Shown: piece after piece, positions 28,280 through 37,536 of the stretch
Layout: every line of letters begins with the position of its first letter
Numbering within the stretch: position 1 is the first letter of the stretch
From: Myxococcales bacterium
Lineage (GTDB): Bacteria; Myxococcota; Myxococcia; Myxococcales; JAJYLH01
Direction of reading: 5' to 3'
Assembly: GCA_021787845.1 (NCBI GenBank)
Contig: JAJYLH010000009.1
Coordinates: 1 to 64,000 of the forward strand
DNA: 64,000 bases
The notes under the pieces: generated by a model
Database searches by the model: none
The model's input: only the letters and a program-made list of their open reading frames with translations
What the model was told of the DNA's origin: nothing
Translations under genes and position numbers: made by a program

Positions 28280-30316
28280 TCAGAACGTGGTGCCGAGGAA
28301 GAGCCGGTACACCTGCCCGAGCTTGGCGGTGCCGTCGCCCCAGGGCGAGTTCGCCGTCGGCAGCGAGTTGTTGTTCAGCCCGTCGAGCGGGAGGAGGAAG
28401 CCGGCGATCACCCCGCCGAAGAAGCCGTCGGCCGAGGTGTAGCTCGCCGAGGCATCGAGCTCGACCCCGAGCGGCAACGCCTTGCCGCTGGGCGTCGACG
28501 CGGCGTAGATCGCCTGGGAATAGATGGCCGCGCCCGACAGCTCGAACCCCGCGTCGCTCGCACCGCCGCTGGCGCGCCCCCCCGGCTTGTACCGCGCCTC
28601 CGCCCGCGCGAACCAGGCGTCGGTGATGGTCGTGAAGAGGTTTCGCCACAAGAGCTGGTCGATGCGGAAATCCGGGTTCATCCGGAAGTTCGTCACGTCG
28701 GTGTCGTTGCCGCCGTACTGCCGGCCGTCGATGTCGCCCTTGCCGGCGGCCCCTCCAGGACCGCTGCCGGGCTCCCCCGGGCGCGCGCCCATCCCCGGCG
28801 CCTTGTCGCCACTCGCGACGCCGAGGTCGAGGCCGAGGAGGAGCGCGTTCTGCGAGAGCAGCGCGTACTGCCCGCGGACGACGCCCGCGCCTTGGAGCAG
28901 GTTCAGCGGCGTCGGCCCCGCGCCGGTCGGGGTCAGGGTGTGGTCGAAGCTGCCGTCGATGCCAGCCCATTCGGTCGCGAGCTTCAGCTTGCGGAAGAGA
29001 ACTTCCGCGAAGCCGTCGACCTCGAAGAGGTGGCCGTTGATGTTGGCGAGGGTCTGCCCGTGCGCCAGGGTCGGCGTCGTGCCCTGGGCGTTCACCTGCG
29101 CCATCTCGGTGCCGGCGAAAGCCTCCATCCGGTACGCGCCCAACAAGCCGTAGTCGACGACCCACTCGCCGTCGTCGAGCTTCTCCCGCCGCTCGTCCTT
29201 CGGCGTCATCCGGGTGACGGCGAGGCTGAACCGATACGCGCCGTCGAACGGCGACAGGGGGAGCGCCGAGCCGTAGTTGCCGTAGAGCGAATAGAAGTCG
29301 CTGTTGGCGGTGGTCTCGCCCGCGTACAAGGAGTCGATGGCGAGGGTCACCACGTGGTGGAGCATCGGCCCGACCGCGAACTGCAGCCGGTCGAAGGTGG
29401 TGCCGTAATCGCAGTCGAGGCAGTTGCCGTCGTTGTAGAGCATCCCCTCGCCCCAGTGGTAGCCCATCCGCCCGAAGGCGAGCTGGCCGATCGGGGTCTC
29501 GATTTCCGCCCACAGCCGCTTGACCGAAATCGGTTCGCCCTTGATGCGGTTCGAGAGGAGCTGGGCCGAGGTCGTGGCGTCGAAATAGGGCTCCGCCAGC
29601 GGGTTTCCGCCGTAGATCGCGTTGTCCAGCACGTCGAGCTGACCGTAGAGCGCGATCTTGTCCGAGATCCGCAGGATCGGGTTCAGCCGCAGGCGCATGT
29701 CCGCCGCGCCCACCCAGCTCGGCCCGTTCGCGCCGGTCGAGCGCGGAAACAAGAAGCGCCCCGAGGCGTCCGGCCCCCGGCCCAGGTCCGCCTGGTCGAA
29801 GAGGTTCAAGCGGGACCGGAAGTAGCCGTGGAGCTGCAGCAGGTTCACGGTCTGCTTGAGCTCCTCGAGCTCCTTCGCGTCGTAGCTGCGCGCGTCTTCC
29901 GCCGCCTCGACGTACCCGACCGCGTCTTGCAGCCGGTCCTTCACCTTCTTCATCTCGCGGCGCACTTCCGCCTGCACGTCGCGGTGAACCGCTTCCGATT
30001 CGACCGACTGCCCTACGCTGGCGCCACCGGGGAGCTCCACCGGTCCCGTCGAGCTCGGTGACGGCGAGGGCGGCGGCACCGGGCCCGGCGAAGGGGGAGC
30101 GGCAGCGGAGCCGGCTGTCGGCGCCGCGGTCGAGCCCGAGCCGGTGCCCGCTGCGGCGCCTTGCTTCGCCTTCGCCGCGTCGGCCGGGGCGGGGCTCGCT
30201 GACGCGCCGGGATCGGACGCGCCGTCGGAGCTCGCCTGGGCGCGCGCGAAGGGGGCGAGCGCGAGCGAAGCGGCGGCGAAGAGCAGGAGGCGCGAGGCGG
30301 CCACGAGGTTATCCAA
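28280..30316 (-). CDS. Outer-membrane protein resembling TIGR04551
   Basis: A 678-residue exported protein. After the signal peptide (ending ARAQA) comes a ~75-residue Ala/Pro/Ser linker, then a short coiled-coil (EVRREMKKVKDRLQDAV) and a long beta-rich region with aromatic strand ends. It finishes LGQVYRLFLGTTF, a typical outer-membrane C-terminal Phe. The LHGYFRSRLNLFDQADLG opening of the barrel resembles the TIGR04551 family of Myxococcota. Function unknown. It lies 199 bp upstream of the PPC lipoprotein on the same strand. Confidence 0.78.
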   Translation of the reverse strand: MDNLVAASRLLLFAAASLALAPFARAQASSDGASDPGASASPAPADAAKAKQGAAAGTGSGSTAAPTAGSAAAPPSPGPVPPPSPSPSSTGPVELPGGASVGQSVESEAVHRDVQAEVRREMKKVKDRLQDAVGYVEAAEDARSYDAKELEELKQTVNLLQLHGYFRSRLNLFDQADLGRGPDASGRFLFPRSTGANGPSWVGAADMRLRLNPILRISDKIALYGQLDVLDNAIYGGNPLAEPYFDATTSAQLLSNRIKGEPISVKRLWAEIETPIGQLAFGRMGYHWGEGMLYNDGNCLDCDYGTTFDRLQFAVGPMLHHVVTLAIDSLYAGETTANSDFYSLYGNYGSALPLSPFDGAYRFSLAVTRMTPKDERREKLDDGEWVVDYGLLGAYRMEAFAGTEMAQVNAQGTTPTLAHGQTLANINGHLFEVDGFAEVLFRKLKLATEWAGIDGSFDHTLTPTGAGPTPLNLLQGAGVVRGQYALLSQNALLLGLDLGVASGDKAPGMGARPGEPGSGPGGAAGKGDIDGRQYGGNDTDVTNFRMNPDFRIDQLLWRNLFTTITDAWFARAEARYKPGGRASGGASDAGFELSGAAIYSQAIYAASTPSGKALPLGVELDASASYTSADGFFGGVIAGFLLPLDGLNNNSLPTANSPWGDGTAKLGQVYRLFLGTTF

Positions 30317-30459
30317 GGTCCGGCCGCGCCGGCATGCGCTGCCGGAACCCGCTCCGACAGCGAGAGAAAAGGCTCGGGAGGCTTACACGCATCGGCAAGA
30401 CCGTGTCAACGCTTTGATGGTGTCCGGTGGCTCGCGCGAAGGGAGCGAAGCACGCTCCT

Positions 30460-30867
30460 TCACGTTTCGACCAGCTCGAGCAGCACCCCGTGGGCGGTTT
30501 TCGGGTGGACGAAGGCGACGCGCGTGCCGTGCGCGCCGGGCCGCGGGACCTCGTCGAGCAGAGCGGCGCCGCGAGCCTTGAGCGCGAGGAGCGCGTCGGC
30601 CACGCTCGGCACGCGCACCGCCAGGTGGTGCAGCCCCTCGCCGCGCCGGGCGAGAAAGCGCGCCACCGGGCTGCCCTCGTCGGTGGGCGCGACCAGCTCG
30701 ACCCGGCCGGGCTCCTCGCCGGCGAACGCGACCTGGACCCGCTCGGTTTCGACCCGCTCCACCCGGCCGACCGGCAAGCCCAGCACGTCGCGATAGAAGG
30801 CCAGCGCCGAATCCAGGTCGCGCACCGCGATCGCGACGTGGTCCACCCGAGAGGCCTGCGCGTCCAT
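30460..30867 (-). CDS. mce: Methylmalonyl-CoA epimerase
   Basis: A 135-residue vicinal-oxygen-chelate protein, a usual length for this enzyme. It interconverts (R)- and (S)-methylmalonyl-CoA in propionate metabolism. The metal ligands are suggested by HVAIAV near the start, GLHHLAVRV mid-protein and the final VLLELVE glutamate. The aaggag site eight bases before the ATG supports the start at 30867. No methylmalonyl-CoA mutase gene is adjacent. Confidence 0.85.
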   Translation of the reverse strand: MDAQASRVDHVAIAVRDLDSALAFYRDVLGLPVGRVERVETERVQVAFAGEEPGRVELVAPTDEGSPVARFLARRGEGLHHLAVRVPSVADALLALKARGAALLDEVPRPGAHGTRVAFVHPKTAHGVLLELVET

Positions 30868-31035
30868 CGGAGAGCTCCTTCGCGGGGCTCTTCTAATGGA
30901 GAAGTCGAGCTCGCGTCCACCGTCTCGCCGCCCGACCGAACGACCCTGGCGCTCTCGACGGGGACGGCCGGGGCCAGAGGCGGACTCGAGGATCGTCAGC
31001 GCTCTCGATCGGCGTTGCGCAGTCGGGCTGGCGCT

Positions 31036-31707
31036 CTAGTTGCGTAGCCCCCGCTGGTCCTCCGGCGCGCGCAGGACGAGCAGCTCCGCGATCGACGACT
31101 GGGCGATGGCGAGGCGCTCGCCGACGTTGGGCGTGACGAGCGAGAGCTGCCGGCGCGCGTGGTCGGTCACCAAGGCCGCGATGACGATGTCGGCGAGAGC
31201 CGCCGGTCCCTGGGCGTGGGCGGCGAGCTGCGCGAGCGCGTTCGAGCCCGGACCCGGCCGCGCCGAGCAGAGCGCGAAGAGCATCCGCCGCACGCTCTCC
31301 TCGGCTTCCTCCAGCGTCGCCCTCTCCGGCAGCTCGTCCTCGACGAGCTGCGCGCGCGCCTGCCGATAGGGCTTCTGCGCCGGAAGCTCGCCCAGAATCT
31401 GCACCCGGGCGACGCCGCGCACGAGGATGTTGTACCGGCCGCCGTCGAGCTTCTCGTGCTGGGTGATGAAGCCCGCGCCGCAGATCGGCTCCACCCGCGG
31501 GCGACCTTCGTAGTTCCCCTCCCACCCCGGTGAGAGCTGCGCGATGCAAAGCGGCAGCTCCCGCAGGAGCGCGTCCTCGACCAGCGCCCGGTAGCGGGGC
31601 TCGAAGACGTGCAGCGGGAGCATCTCGTACGGCAGGAGAACCGCCATCGGGAGCGGGAACAGCGGCAGCGCTCCCAGTGCCGCTTCCAGCTTGGCGAGCT
31701 CGAACAT
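31036..31707 (-). CDS. LON substrate-binding-domain protein
   Basis: A 223-residue protein consisting of the LON N-terminal (PUA-like) domain only. It has the typical opening LPLFPLPMAVLLPYEMLPLHVFEPRYRALV and no ATPase or protease part. Stand-alone LON-domain proteins are common in myxobacteria; their role is not settled. It has no obvious operon partner and diverges from the YggU gene. Confidence 0.85.
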   Translation of the reverse strand: MFELAKLEAALGALPLFPLPMAVLLPYEMLPLHVFEPRYRALVEDALLRELPLCIAQLSPGWEGNYEGRPRVEPICGAGFITQHEKLDGGRYNILVRGVARVQILGELPAQKPYRQARAQLVEDELPERATLEEAEESVRRMLFALCSARPGPGSNALAQLAAHAQGPAALADIVIAALVTDHARRQLSLVTPNVGERLAIAQSSIAELLVLRAPEDQRGLRN

Positions 31708-31894
31708 CGCTCCCCGCTTTCGGTTCTCGCCAGCGGTCGCCTGCTCTTTGCGAAGAACCTCTTGGGAATTGTACGAGCCCGGCTGCCCGTCGCGCCAGGG
31801 CTCCCGAGGGATGTGGGCTTTCTGGCGTCAGATCGCGCGGATGCTCGGCGCGCGTGGCAGCAGAACGCTCCCTCGCGTTACCATCGTTCTTCGC

Positions 31895-32200
31895 GTGTCG
31901 TCCTCGCCTCCCTTCCTGCGCGCGGCCGGCTCGGGCGTCGAGCTCGACGTCCTCGTCCAGCCACGGGCGTCCAGCTCGCGCTTCGTCGGCTGCCACGACG
32001 GGCGGCTCAAGCTCCAGGTCGCCAAGGCGCCGGTCGACGGCGAGGCCAACCGGGCGGTCATCGGGCTGGTCGCGGAGCTGTTCGGCATTCCCCGCCGTCA
32101 GGTGCGGCTCCTGCGCGGCGAGGCTTCCCGGCGCAAGACGCTTTCGCTCGACCTGCCGCTGGGCGAGGCGGAAGGACGCCTGGCGGGAGTGCTTCCATGA
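31895..32200 (+). CDS. YggU/DUF167 family protein
   Basis: A 101-residue protein with the family core VELDVLVQPRASSSRFVG, then KLQVAKAPVDGEANRAVI and GEASRRKTLSL. It is a small conserved protein of unknown function. The GTG at 31895 puts the conserved strand at the usual distance from the start; there is no strong ribosome site. The stop overlaps the next start codon (ATGA). Confidence 0.85.
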   Translation: MSSSPPFLRAAGSGVELDVLVQPRASSSRFVGCHDGRLKLQVAKAPVDGEANRAVIGLVAELFGIPRRQVRLLRGEASRRKTLSLDLPLGEAEGRLAGVLP

Positions 32201-33300
32201 AGCGGGTGGGCTGTCTCTTAGTGGCAGCCCTGCTGTCGCTCCCGGCCCGGGGCGACATCCTGAGCCCGAGCGGGCGCCTCAGGTTCGTGCCCGGCCCCGG
32301 CGCGGTCGGCCTGGCGCAAGGTCTCGCGAAGACCGCCGATCGCGATCGCGCCCAGGTGATTCGGGACGTCGGCCGGGACTTTCCCGGCCCGACCGAGGTC
32401 CGGGTGACCCTCGACCAGACCTCGTTCCGCGCGGCGCTGCCGAAGGGCGCGAGCGTCCCTGCCTGGGCGGTGGGGGTGGCGTTCCCCGACCGCGACCTCG
32501 TCGTGCTGCGCGCGACCCCCGGCGATCCCGAGGCACGGGCGACCCTGCGCCACGAGCTCAGCCACGTCGCGGTGGGCCGGCTGACGCACGGCCGGGTGCC
32601 GCGCTGGTTCCTGGAAGGCCTGGCGATGCTGCGCGAGGACACGCCCTGGAGCGACCGGGGCCCGAACCTCGCGATCGCCGCGCTCCTCGGGAAGCTGTAC
32701 CGCTTCCGGGACCTTTCGACGGGCTTTCCCGCCGACGAGAACGGCGCCCAGCTCGCCTATGCCGAGAGCGCCGATTTCGTTTCCTTTCTCCGCGCCCGCG
32801 CGGGAGCGCGCGCCCTGGAGCTCCTCCTCAGGGACGTGGTCGCCGGCCAGGCCTTCGACGCGGCCGTGCGCACCCGCCTGGGCCAGGGGCTGCCCGCGCT
32901 CGAACGGCAGTGGCGGCGCTCGCTCGCGCGCTGGGAGCTGTTCGCGCAGCTCCTGACCCGCAGCGACCTGCTCTTCGCGCTCTTGGCGCTCTTGCTCATC
33001 GCCGTCGCGGTGCGGCTCAGGACGCGCAAGAAGCGATGGATCGAGCGCCAGGAAGCGGAGGAGCGGTTGGAGCGGATGCGCGCGTTCCAGGCGGCTCCGG
33101 CTGTCTGGGCGGACGAGCCCCCGCCGAGTGCGGACCTGCGCGCCGCGGCCGCGGACGACGCCGAGGTCGAGACGGACTCCGAAAGCCCTGCTGGAGGGCT
33201 TGCCGCCGGGCTCTTCGAGCGGGATTCCGCAAGCTTCGCCGACGACGAATCGAGCGAGGACGAACCCGGGCTGGCGCCGAAAAAGCCGACCCTCCACTGA
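32197..33300 (+). CDS. Membrane-anchored peptidase MA-like metallopeptidase
   Basis: A 367-residue protein with a short signal peptide. The zinc motif LRHELSHVAVGR (HExxH) lies near residue 130, with a following WFLEGLA glutamate segment typical of the peptidase MA-like clan. A single transmembrane helix (about 255-272, LFALLALLLIAVAV) precedes a charged, acidic cytoplasmic tail. The catalytic domain should face the periplasm. It is translationally coupled to the DUF167 gene. Confidence 0.82.
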   Translation: MKRVGCLLVAALLSLPARGDILSPSGRLRFVPGPGAVGLAQGLAKTADRDRAQVIRDVGRDFPGPTEVRVTLDQTSFRAALPKGASVPAWAVGVAFPDRDLVVLRATPGDPEARATLRHELSHVAVGRLTHGRVPRWFLEGLAMLREDTPWSDRGPNLAIAALLGKLYRFRDLSTGFPADENGAQLAYAESADFVSFLRARAGARALELLLRDVVAGQAFDAAVRTRLGQGLPALERQWRRSLARWELFAQLLTRSDLLFALLALLLIAVAVRLRTRKKRWIERQEAEERLERMRAFQAAPAVWADEPPPSADLRAAAADDAEVETDSESPAGGLAAGLFERDSASFADDESSEDEPGLAPKKPTLH

Positions 33301-33420
33301 GCCTTTCACTTCCGCGGGTGTGAACCGGGTTGCCCACCGGTCCTCGGGGGACGGTCCGCGCCGAGGCGCGCCGAGGCCTGGCACCGGGATTGCTCGCTTG
33401 GCGCCCTGGGGGGCAAGGCC

Positions 33421-33897
33421 ATGGACGACGGATGGGTCGGGCGCAAGCTGATGCTGGCGAGCCGTGCGCTCTGGGAGCGGTACCGGGATGATCCGGACAA
33501 CGGCTCGGCGGCAGCGCCGCCGGTGGGCGCCATCGCCGCCTCGCTGCTGCGAGAGGTCGGCCGGTCGATCGCGCTGAAGGAAGCGGACCCGAAGCTGCCC
33601 TTCGCACGCGCGCGTGGGATCTTGCGCCTGTCGCCGGAGACCAGCGACCGGGCGGTGGCCCAGGCGGTCGGAACGCTCAGCAGCATCGCTCTCGATTACC
33701 TGGAGCACCTCCCTGGCTCGACCGAGGGGCAACGGCGCTTCGCCCGGATGGCGATGGGCCATGCGGGCAGGGGCATCGTGGTGCTGCACCGGCTGCTCGC
33801 CGCGGGCCTGCAGGACCCCGAGACCGAGCGGCTCTTCGGCGGCGTCGCGGTGCTTGTCTTCCGGCGCGACGCGCGAACGGTCAGCCTCGCCGGCTAG
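33421..33897 (+). CDS. Hypothetical protein, helical
   Basis: A 158-residue soluble, mostly helical protein that I do not recognise. It has no signal peptide or transmembrane segment. The sequence is well balanced and codon use resembles its neighbours, so it is probably a real gene. It starts 120 bp after the peptidase gene in the same direction. Confidence 0.6.
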   Translation: MDDGWVGRKLMLASRALWERYRDDPDNGSAAAPPVGAIAASLLREVGRSIALKEADPKLPFARARGILRLSPETSDRAVAQAVGTLSSIALDYLEHLPGSTEGQRRFARMAMGHAGRGIVVLHRLLAAGLQDPETERLFGGVAVLVFRRDARTVSLAG

Positions 33898-34050
33898 GCC
33901 TCGCTTCGCCGAAGGAGCGCGGGGGCTGTTGACTATTGGGCCTGCCTCGTGTCAGGGTGCGGAGAGTTTCGTCGGGGCGCCGCGGGCGCGAGGCGGTCGT
34001 CGAGAGGCGAAGGGAAGCCTCCCAGGCTGTCGTCCCCACCTTTCCAGGCC

Positions 34051-35481
34051 ATGCGCATGGCGTCTCCTCGATTCGAGTCGGCGGCTCGCTCCATCGTCTC
34101 ACCGCGAAAGCTCGCGCTCCGCCCGGCGCGCGCGGCCCCCGCGCCCGCGCCCGAGGCACTCTTCGAGGAGCCCCATCGCGGCGACGGGTGGGACTGGGGC
34201 ATCCGGGTGGGCATCGTCGCGGGCGTCGTCTACCTGGCCTACGCGAGCTTCACCTCCCGGGTGATCGTCCCGCTGATCCACGCGGCCGAGCACAACCACT
34301 GGATGCGCGTCGTGGAGCGGCCGAGCGTCTTGTGGGCCGCGATGGGCACGCTGCTCATCTTCTTTCGGACGGCGCTCTGGTTCCGCTACCGCTCCTATCG
34401 GCCGTCGACGATGGCGAGCGCCCCGCGGCTGACCGTGATCATCCCCGCCTACAACGAAGGACCGATGGTGGCGAAGTCCATCGACTCGGTCGCCTCCGCC
34501 CGCTATCCGCGCGACCGGCTGGAGATCTTCGTCGTCGACGACGGCAGCCGCGACGACACCTGGCGGCACATCCGGCGGGCGGCGTCCCGGCACAAGGGGC
34601 TCGTCACCGCGGTCCGCTTCCCGGTCAACCGCGGCAAGCGCGCCGGGCTCGAGGCCGGATTCCGCCAGGGCAAGGGCGAGGTCTTCGTCACCATCGACTC
34701 CGACAGCGTCATCGACAAGGACACCCTCCTGTCGATCACCGGGCCCTTTCGCGACCCGCGCATCGGCGCCGTGGCGGGCCGGGTGGCGGTCTACAACAAG
34801 CGGGCCGGCGTCATCCCCCGGATGCTCCACGTGCGCTTCACGCTCTCGTTCGACTACCTGCGCGCGGTCCAGTCGACCTACGGCACCGTCTACTGCGCTC
34901 CGGGAGCGCTCGCGGGCTACCGGGCGGGCGTCGTGCGTGACGTGCTCGACGCCTGGGTGAGCCAGTCGTTCCTCGGCGCGAAGTGCACCTACGGCGAGGA
35001 CCGGGCGATGACGAACTATATCCTCGACAAAGGATTAGACGTGGTCTACCAGCGGACCGCGGTCGTGCGCACGGTGGTCCCCACCACCTACAAGCAGATG
35101 ACGAAGATGTTCCTGCGCTGGGACCGCAGCTACATCCGCGAGGAGATCCGGTTCGCCAGCTCCGTCGTCTGGAAGCGACCGCTCGTGAAACGGCTGATCG
35201 CGCTCATCGACGTCGTCGTGATGAACCTGCGCTTTCCCATCGGCTGGCTGAGCCTGGTCCTGATCATCATCCTCGCGTTCCACGACCCGCTCACCATCGT
35301 CCGCTTCCTCTCGGCCATCGGCCTCTTCTCGCTCTTCAACATGCTCTACTACCTGCGCGCGGAGCGTTCGACCGATTTCGTCTACGGGGTGCTCTACTCC
35401 TACTTCTCTTTCGCGGCGCTGTTCTGGATCTTCCCCTACGCCTGCCTGACCCCGCGCGCCCGCGGCTGGCTGACCCGGTAG
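34051..35481 (+). CDS. Family 2 processive glycosyltransferase (hyaluronan synthase/NodC-like)
   Basis: A 476-residue membrane enzyme. Two N-terminal helices precede the GT-A domain: VIIPAYNEG, DDGSRDD, DSDS (metal-binding), GEDRAMTN (catalytic Asp) and MFLRWDRSYIRE (the RW acceptor motif). At least four helices follow. The layout is that of hyaluronan/chitin-oligomer synthases, which polymerise a sugar and thread it through the membrane. The product is not deducible. The ATG at 34051 is used (another lies at 34057); upstream GTG starts are not protein-like. Confidence 0.88.
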   Translation: MRMASPRFESAARSIVSPRKLALRPARAAPAPAPEALFEEPHRGDGWDWGIRVGIVAGVVYLAYASFTSRVIVPLIHAAEHNHWMRVVERPSVLWAAMGTLLIFFRTALWFRYRSYRPSTMASAPRLTVIIPAYNEGPMVAKSIDSVASARYPRDRLEIFVVDDGSRDDTWRHIRRAASRHKGLVTAVRFPVNRGKRAGLEAGFRQGKGEVFVTIDSDSVIDKDTLLSITGPFRDPRIGAVAGRVAVYNKRAGVIPRMLHVRFTLSFDYLRAVQSTYGTVYCAPGALAGYRAGVVRDVLDAWVSQSFLGAKCTYGEDRAMTNYILDKGLDVVYQRTAVVRTVVPTTYKQMTKMFLRWDRSYIREEIRFASSVVWKRPLVKRLIALIDVVVMNLRFPIGWLSLVLIIILAFHDPLTIVRFLSAIGLFSLFNMLYYLRAERSTDFVYGVLYSYFSFAALFWIFPYACLTPRARGWLTR

Positions 35482-35495
35482 GCGCCCGAAAGAGC

Positions 35496-36158
35496 TCACG
35501 GCTCGCAGGTCGTGACGTTCGGCGCGGGGCCGGTGCACAAGGGCGCGTCGAACTGGCCGGTGAAGCTGCCGTCCGGAAACTCGGCGGTGAAGGTGCCGCG
35601 CCAAGCGCCCGCCGGCGGGACCCCGGCAGCGGTGACGGTCACCGTGCCGCCGTCGGCCTCTTTGAGCGTTCCCGAGGAGCAGACGCCGTCGGTGCCGTCG
35701 AACTCGACTCGAGCGGTCAAGCCCGGCGTGGTGGTCGACATGGTTACCGCGTAGGTCCCCACCGTCAGCGGCCGTGCGTCCAGAGACGGCGTCAAGTTTC
35801 GCAGGGTGATCCGCAGCTCTTCGCGGTCCTGGTGCCCGATGCCGGCCTGGAGGTCGGCGCAGGCGTTCTCGGTCTCGCTGATCGTGACCATCCGGTCGTA
35901 CGAGCTCAAACGGTCGACCTCGGTCAGGGCGTCCTTCGCGCGTAGGCCGATGCCGCCGACGAGGCCGCCCACCTTCGCCGACCCAGCGGTAGGGGTGCCG
36001 CCATCCAGCCCCGCATCCAGAGAGCTTCCGGCATCGCCCCCGCCGCCCGCGTCGGCCGTCTGGGCATCGGGAGCGCTGCCGCCATCCGATGCCGCTGACG
36101 CCCCGTTGCATCCCGCGACGAGCGCCAGCGCCACGAGCCCGACCTTCCACCGCCCCAT
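35496..36158 (-). CDS. Small Gly/Asp-rich lipoprotein
   Basis: A 220-residue lipoprotein: signal LVALALVAGC with a lipobox Cys. It then has a low-complexity Asp/Gly/Ala stretch typical of myxobacterial lipoproteins, and a beta-rich C-terminal domain ending FDAPLCTGPAPNVTTCEP. No family recognised. It converges on the glycosyltransferase gene with only 14 bp between. Confidence 0.75.
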   Translation of the reverse strand: MGRWKVGLVALALVAGCNGASAASDGGSAPDAQTADAGGGGDAGSSLDAGLDGGTPTAGSAKVGGLVGGIGLRAKDALTEVDRLSSYDRMVTISETENACADLQAGIGHQDREELRITLRNLTPSLDARPLTVGTYAVTMSTTTPGLTARVEFDGTDGVCSSGTLKEADGGTVTVTAAGVPPAGAWRGTFTAEFPDGSFTGQFDAPLCTGPAPNVTTCEP

Positions 36159-36294
36159 CGATCGCTCCGGCCGGACCGGTCGCCCGGCCTCTGGCTTGCA
36201 ACCTGGAATCGCGGTCGCCAAGCGGCAAGCCCTCGAACGGCTCCGGCGGAAGACGCGCCCGCCCGGGTATCCTCGGAGCCTCGGGGAGCGCCGC

Positions 36295-37533
36295 ATGAAC
36301 GTGCTCATCGCCGCCGTGGGGACCCGAGGGGACGTGCAGCCCGCCGTCGCCCTCGCGCTAGGCTTGAGCGCTCACGGCCACCGGGTGCGCTTCGCGGTGC
36401 CGCCGAATTTCCAGGCTTGGGTCGAGTCGTTGGGGCTCGAGGTGATTCCCATCGGCTTCGACGTCGAGGATTTCATCGGGCACATCGGCTACCGGGCGCT
36501 CAAGGGCACCCGCCGCCTGCGCGGACAGACCCAGGTGCAGTTCGACGCCCTCGACGAGGTCGCGAGCGAGGTCGACCTGCTGGTCGGCACCTCGGTCTTC
36601 GCCGCGGGCCCGACGCTCGCCGAGCGGCACCGCATCCCCTACCGGCACGTGGGGTTCGGCCCGTCGCTCCTGCCGTCGCGCGAGCACCCGGGGCTGCTCG
36701 TCAAGTGGCAGCGGCTGCCGAGGTGGCTCAACCGCCTGTCGTGGCGGCTCAACTCGCTCGGCTGGAACCTCGCCTTTCGCGGCCCCTTGTCGCGCATGCG
36801 CGCGCGAGCGGGGCTCGGGCCGGTCGAAGACCTCTGGCGGCACCTGTGGGGCGAAGAAGCGTGGATCGCCGCCGACCCCGCGCTCGCGCCGCTGCCGGCC
36901 GACGCCGAGATTCCGGCGGTCCAGACCGGCTGCTGGTGGCTTCCGGAGCCCGAGCCGATTTCCGCCGAGACCGCGGCCTTTCTCGCGCGCGGTCCAGCGC
37001 CGGTCTTTCTCGGCTTCGGGAGCATGGGCGACCCGAACCCCTCTCGGACGACGGCGACGGTCCTGGAAGCCGTGCGCCGCGCGGGCGTCCGGGCCATCGT
37101 CTCGCGCGGCTGGGCGAAGCTCGACGCGGCCGCTCCGTCCTCGAACGTCCACTTCGCCGGACCCGAGCCGCACGGCAAGCTCTTTGCGCGCTGCGCGGCC
37201 ATCGTCCACCACGGCGGCGCGGGCACCACCTCCCAGGCGGCCCGCGCGGGCGTGCCCCAGCTCCTGGTGCCCCACCTGCTCGACCAGTTCTTCTGGGCCG
37301 ACCGCGTCTGGCGCGCGGGCTTGTCGCCTAAGCCCATTCCTCGCACTCGGCTGAACGCCGACCGGCTCGCGCGCGGGCTGCGCTCGTGCCTCGACGACAC
37401 CCTGGCCGAGCGCGCCCGCGCGCTGGCGCCGCGGATGACGACCGACGGCGTCGAGCGGGCCGTTAGGTTGGTGGAAGCGCTGGCGCCTGGCAGGAGCGAA
37501 GCAGCCAATCGTGAGCGGCGCGGGGTAGGGTAG
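36295..37533 (+). CDS. GT1-family glycosyltransferase (UGT/sterol glucosyltransferase-like)
   Basis: A 412-residue GT-B enzyme. The N-terminus VLIAAVGTRGDVQPAVALA is the classic acceptor-domain start of sterol/macrolide glycosyltransferases. The C-terminal donor domain has FLGFGSMG and the PSPG-like segment HHGGAGTTSQAARAGVPQLL followed by DQFFWADRV. It transfers a sugar from a nucleotide donor to a lipid or small molecule. It converges on wecB with 3 bp between the stops. Confidence 0.9.
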   Translation: MNVLIAAVGTRGDVQPAVALALGLSAHGHRVRFAVPPNFQAWVESLGLEVIPIGFDVEDFIGHIGYRALKGTRRLRGQTQVQFDALDEVASEVDLLVGTSVFAAGPTLAERHRIPYRHVGFGPSLLPSREHPGLLVKWQRLPRWLNRLSWRLNSLGWNLAFRGPLSRMRARAGLGPVEDLWRHLWGEEAWIAADPALAPLPADAEIPAVQTGCWWLPEPEPISAETAAFLARGPAPVFLGFGSMGDPNPSRTTATVLEAVRRAGVRAIVSRGWAKLDAAAPSSNVHFAGPEPHGKLFARCAAIVHHGGAGTTSQAARAGVPQLLVPHLLDQFFWADRVWRAGLSPKPIPRTRLNADRLARGLRSCLDDTLAERARALAPRMTTDGVERAVRLVEALAPGRSEAANRERRGVG

Positions 37534-37536
37534 CAG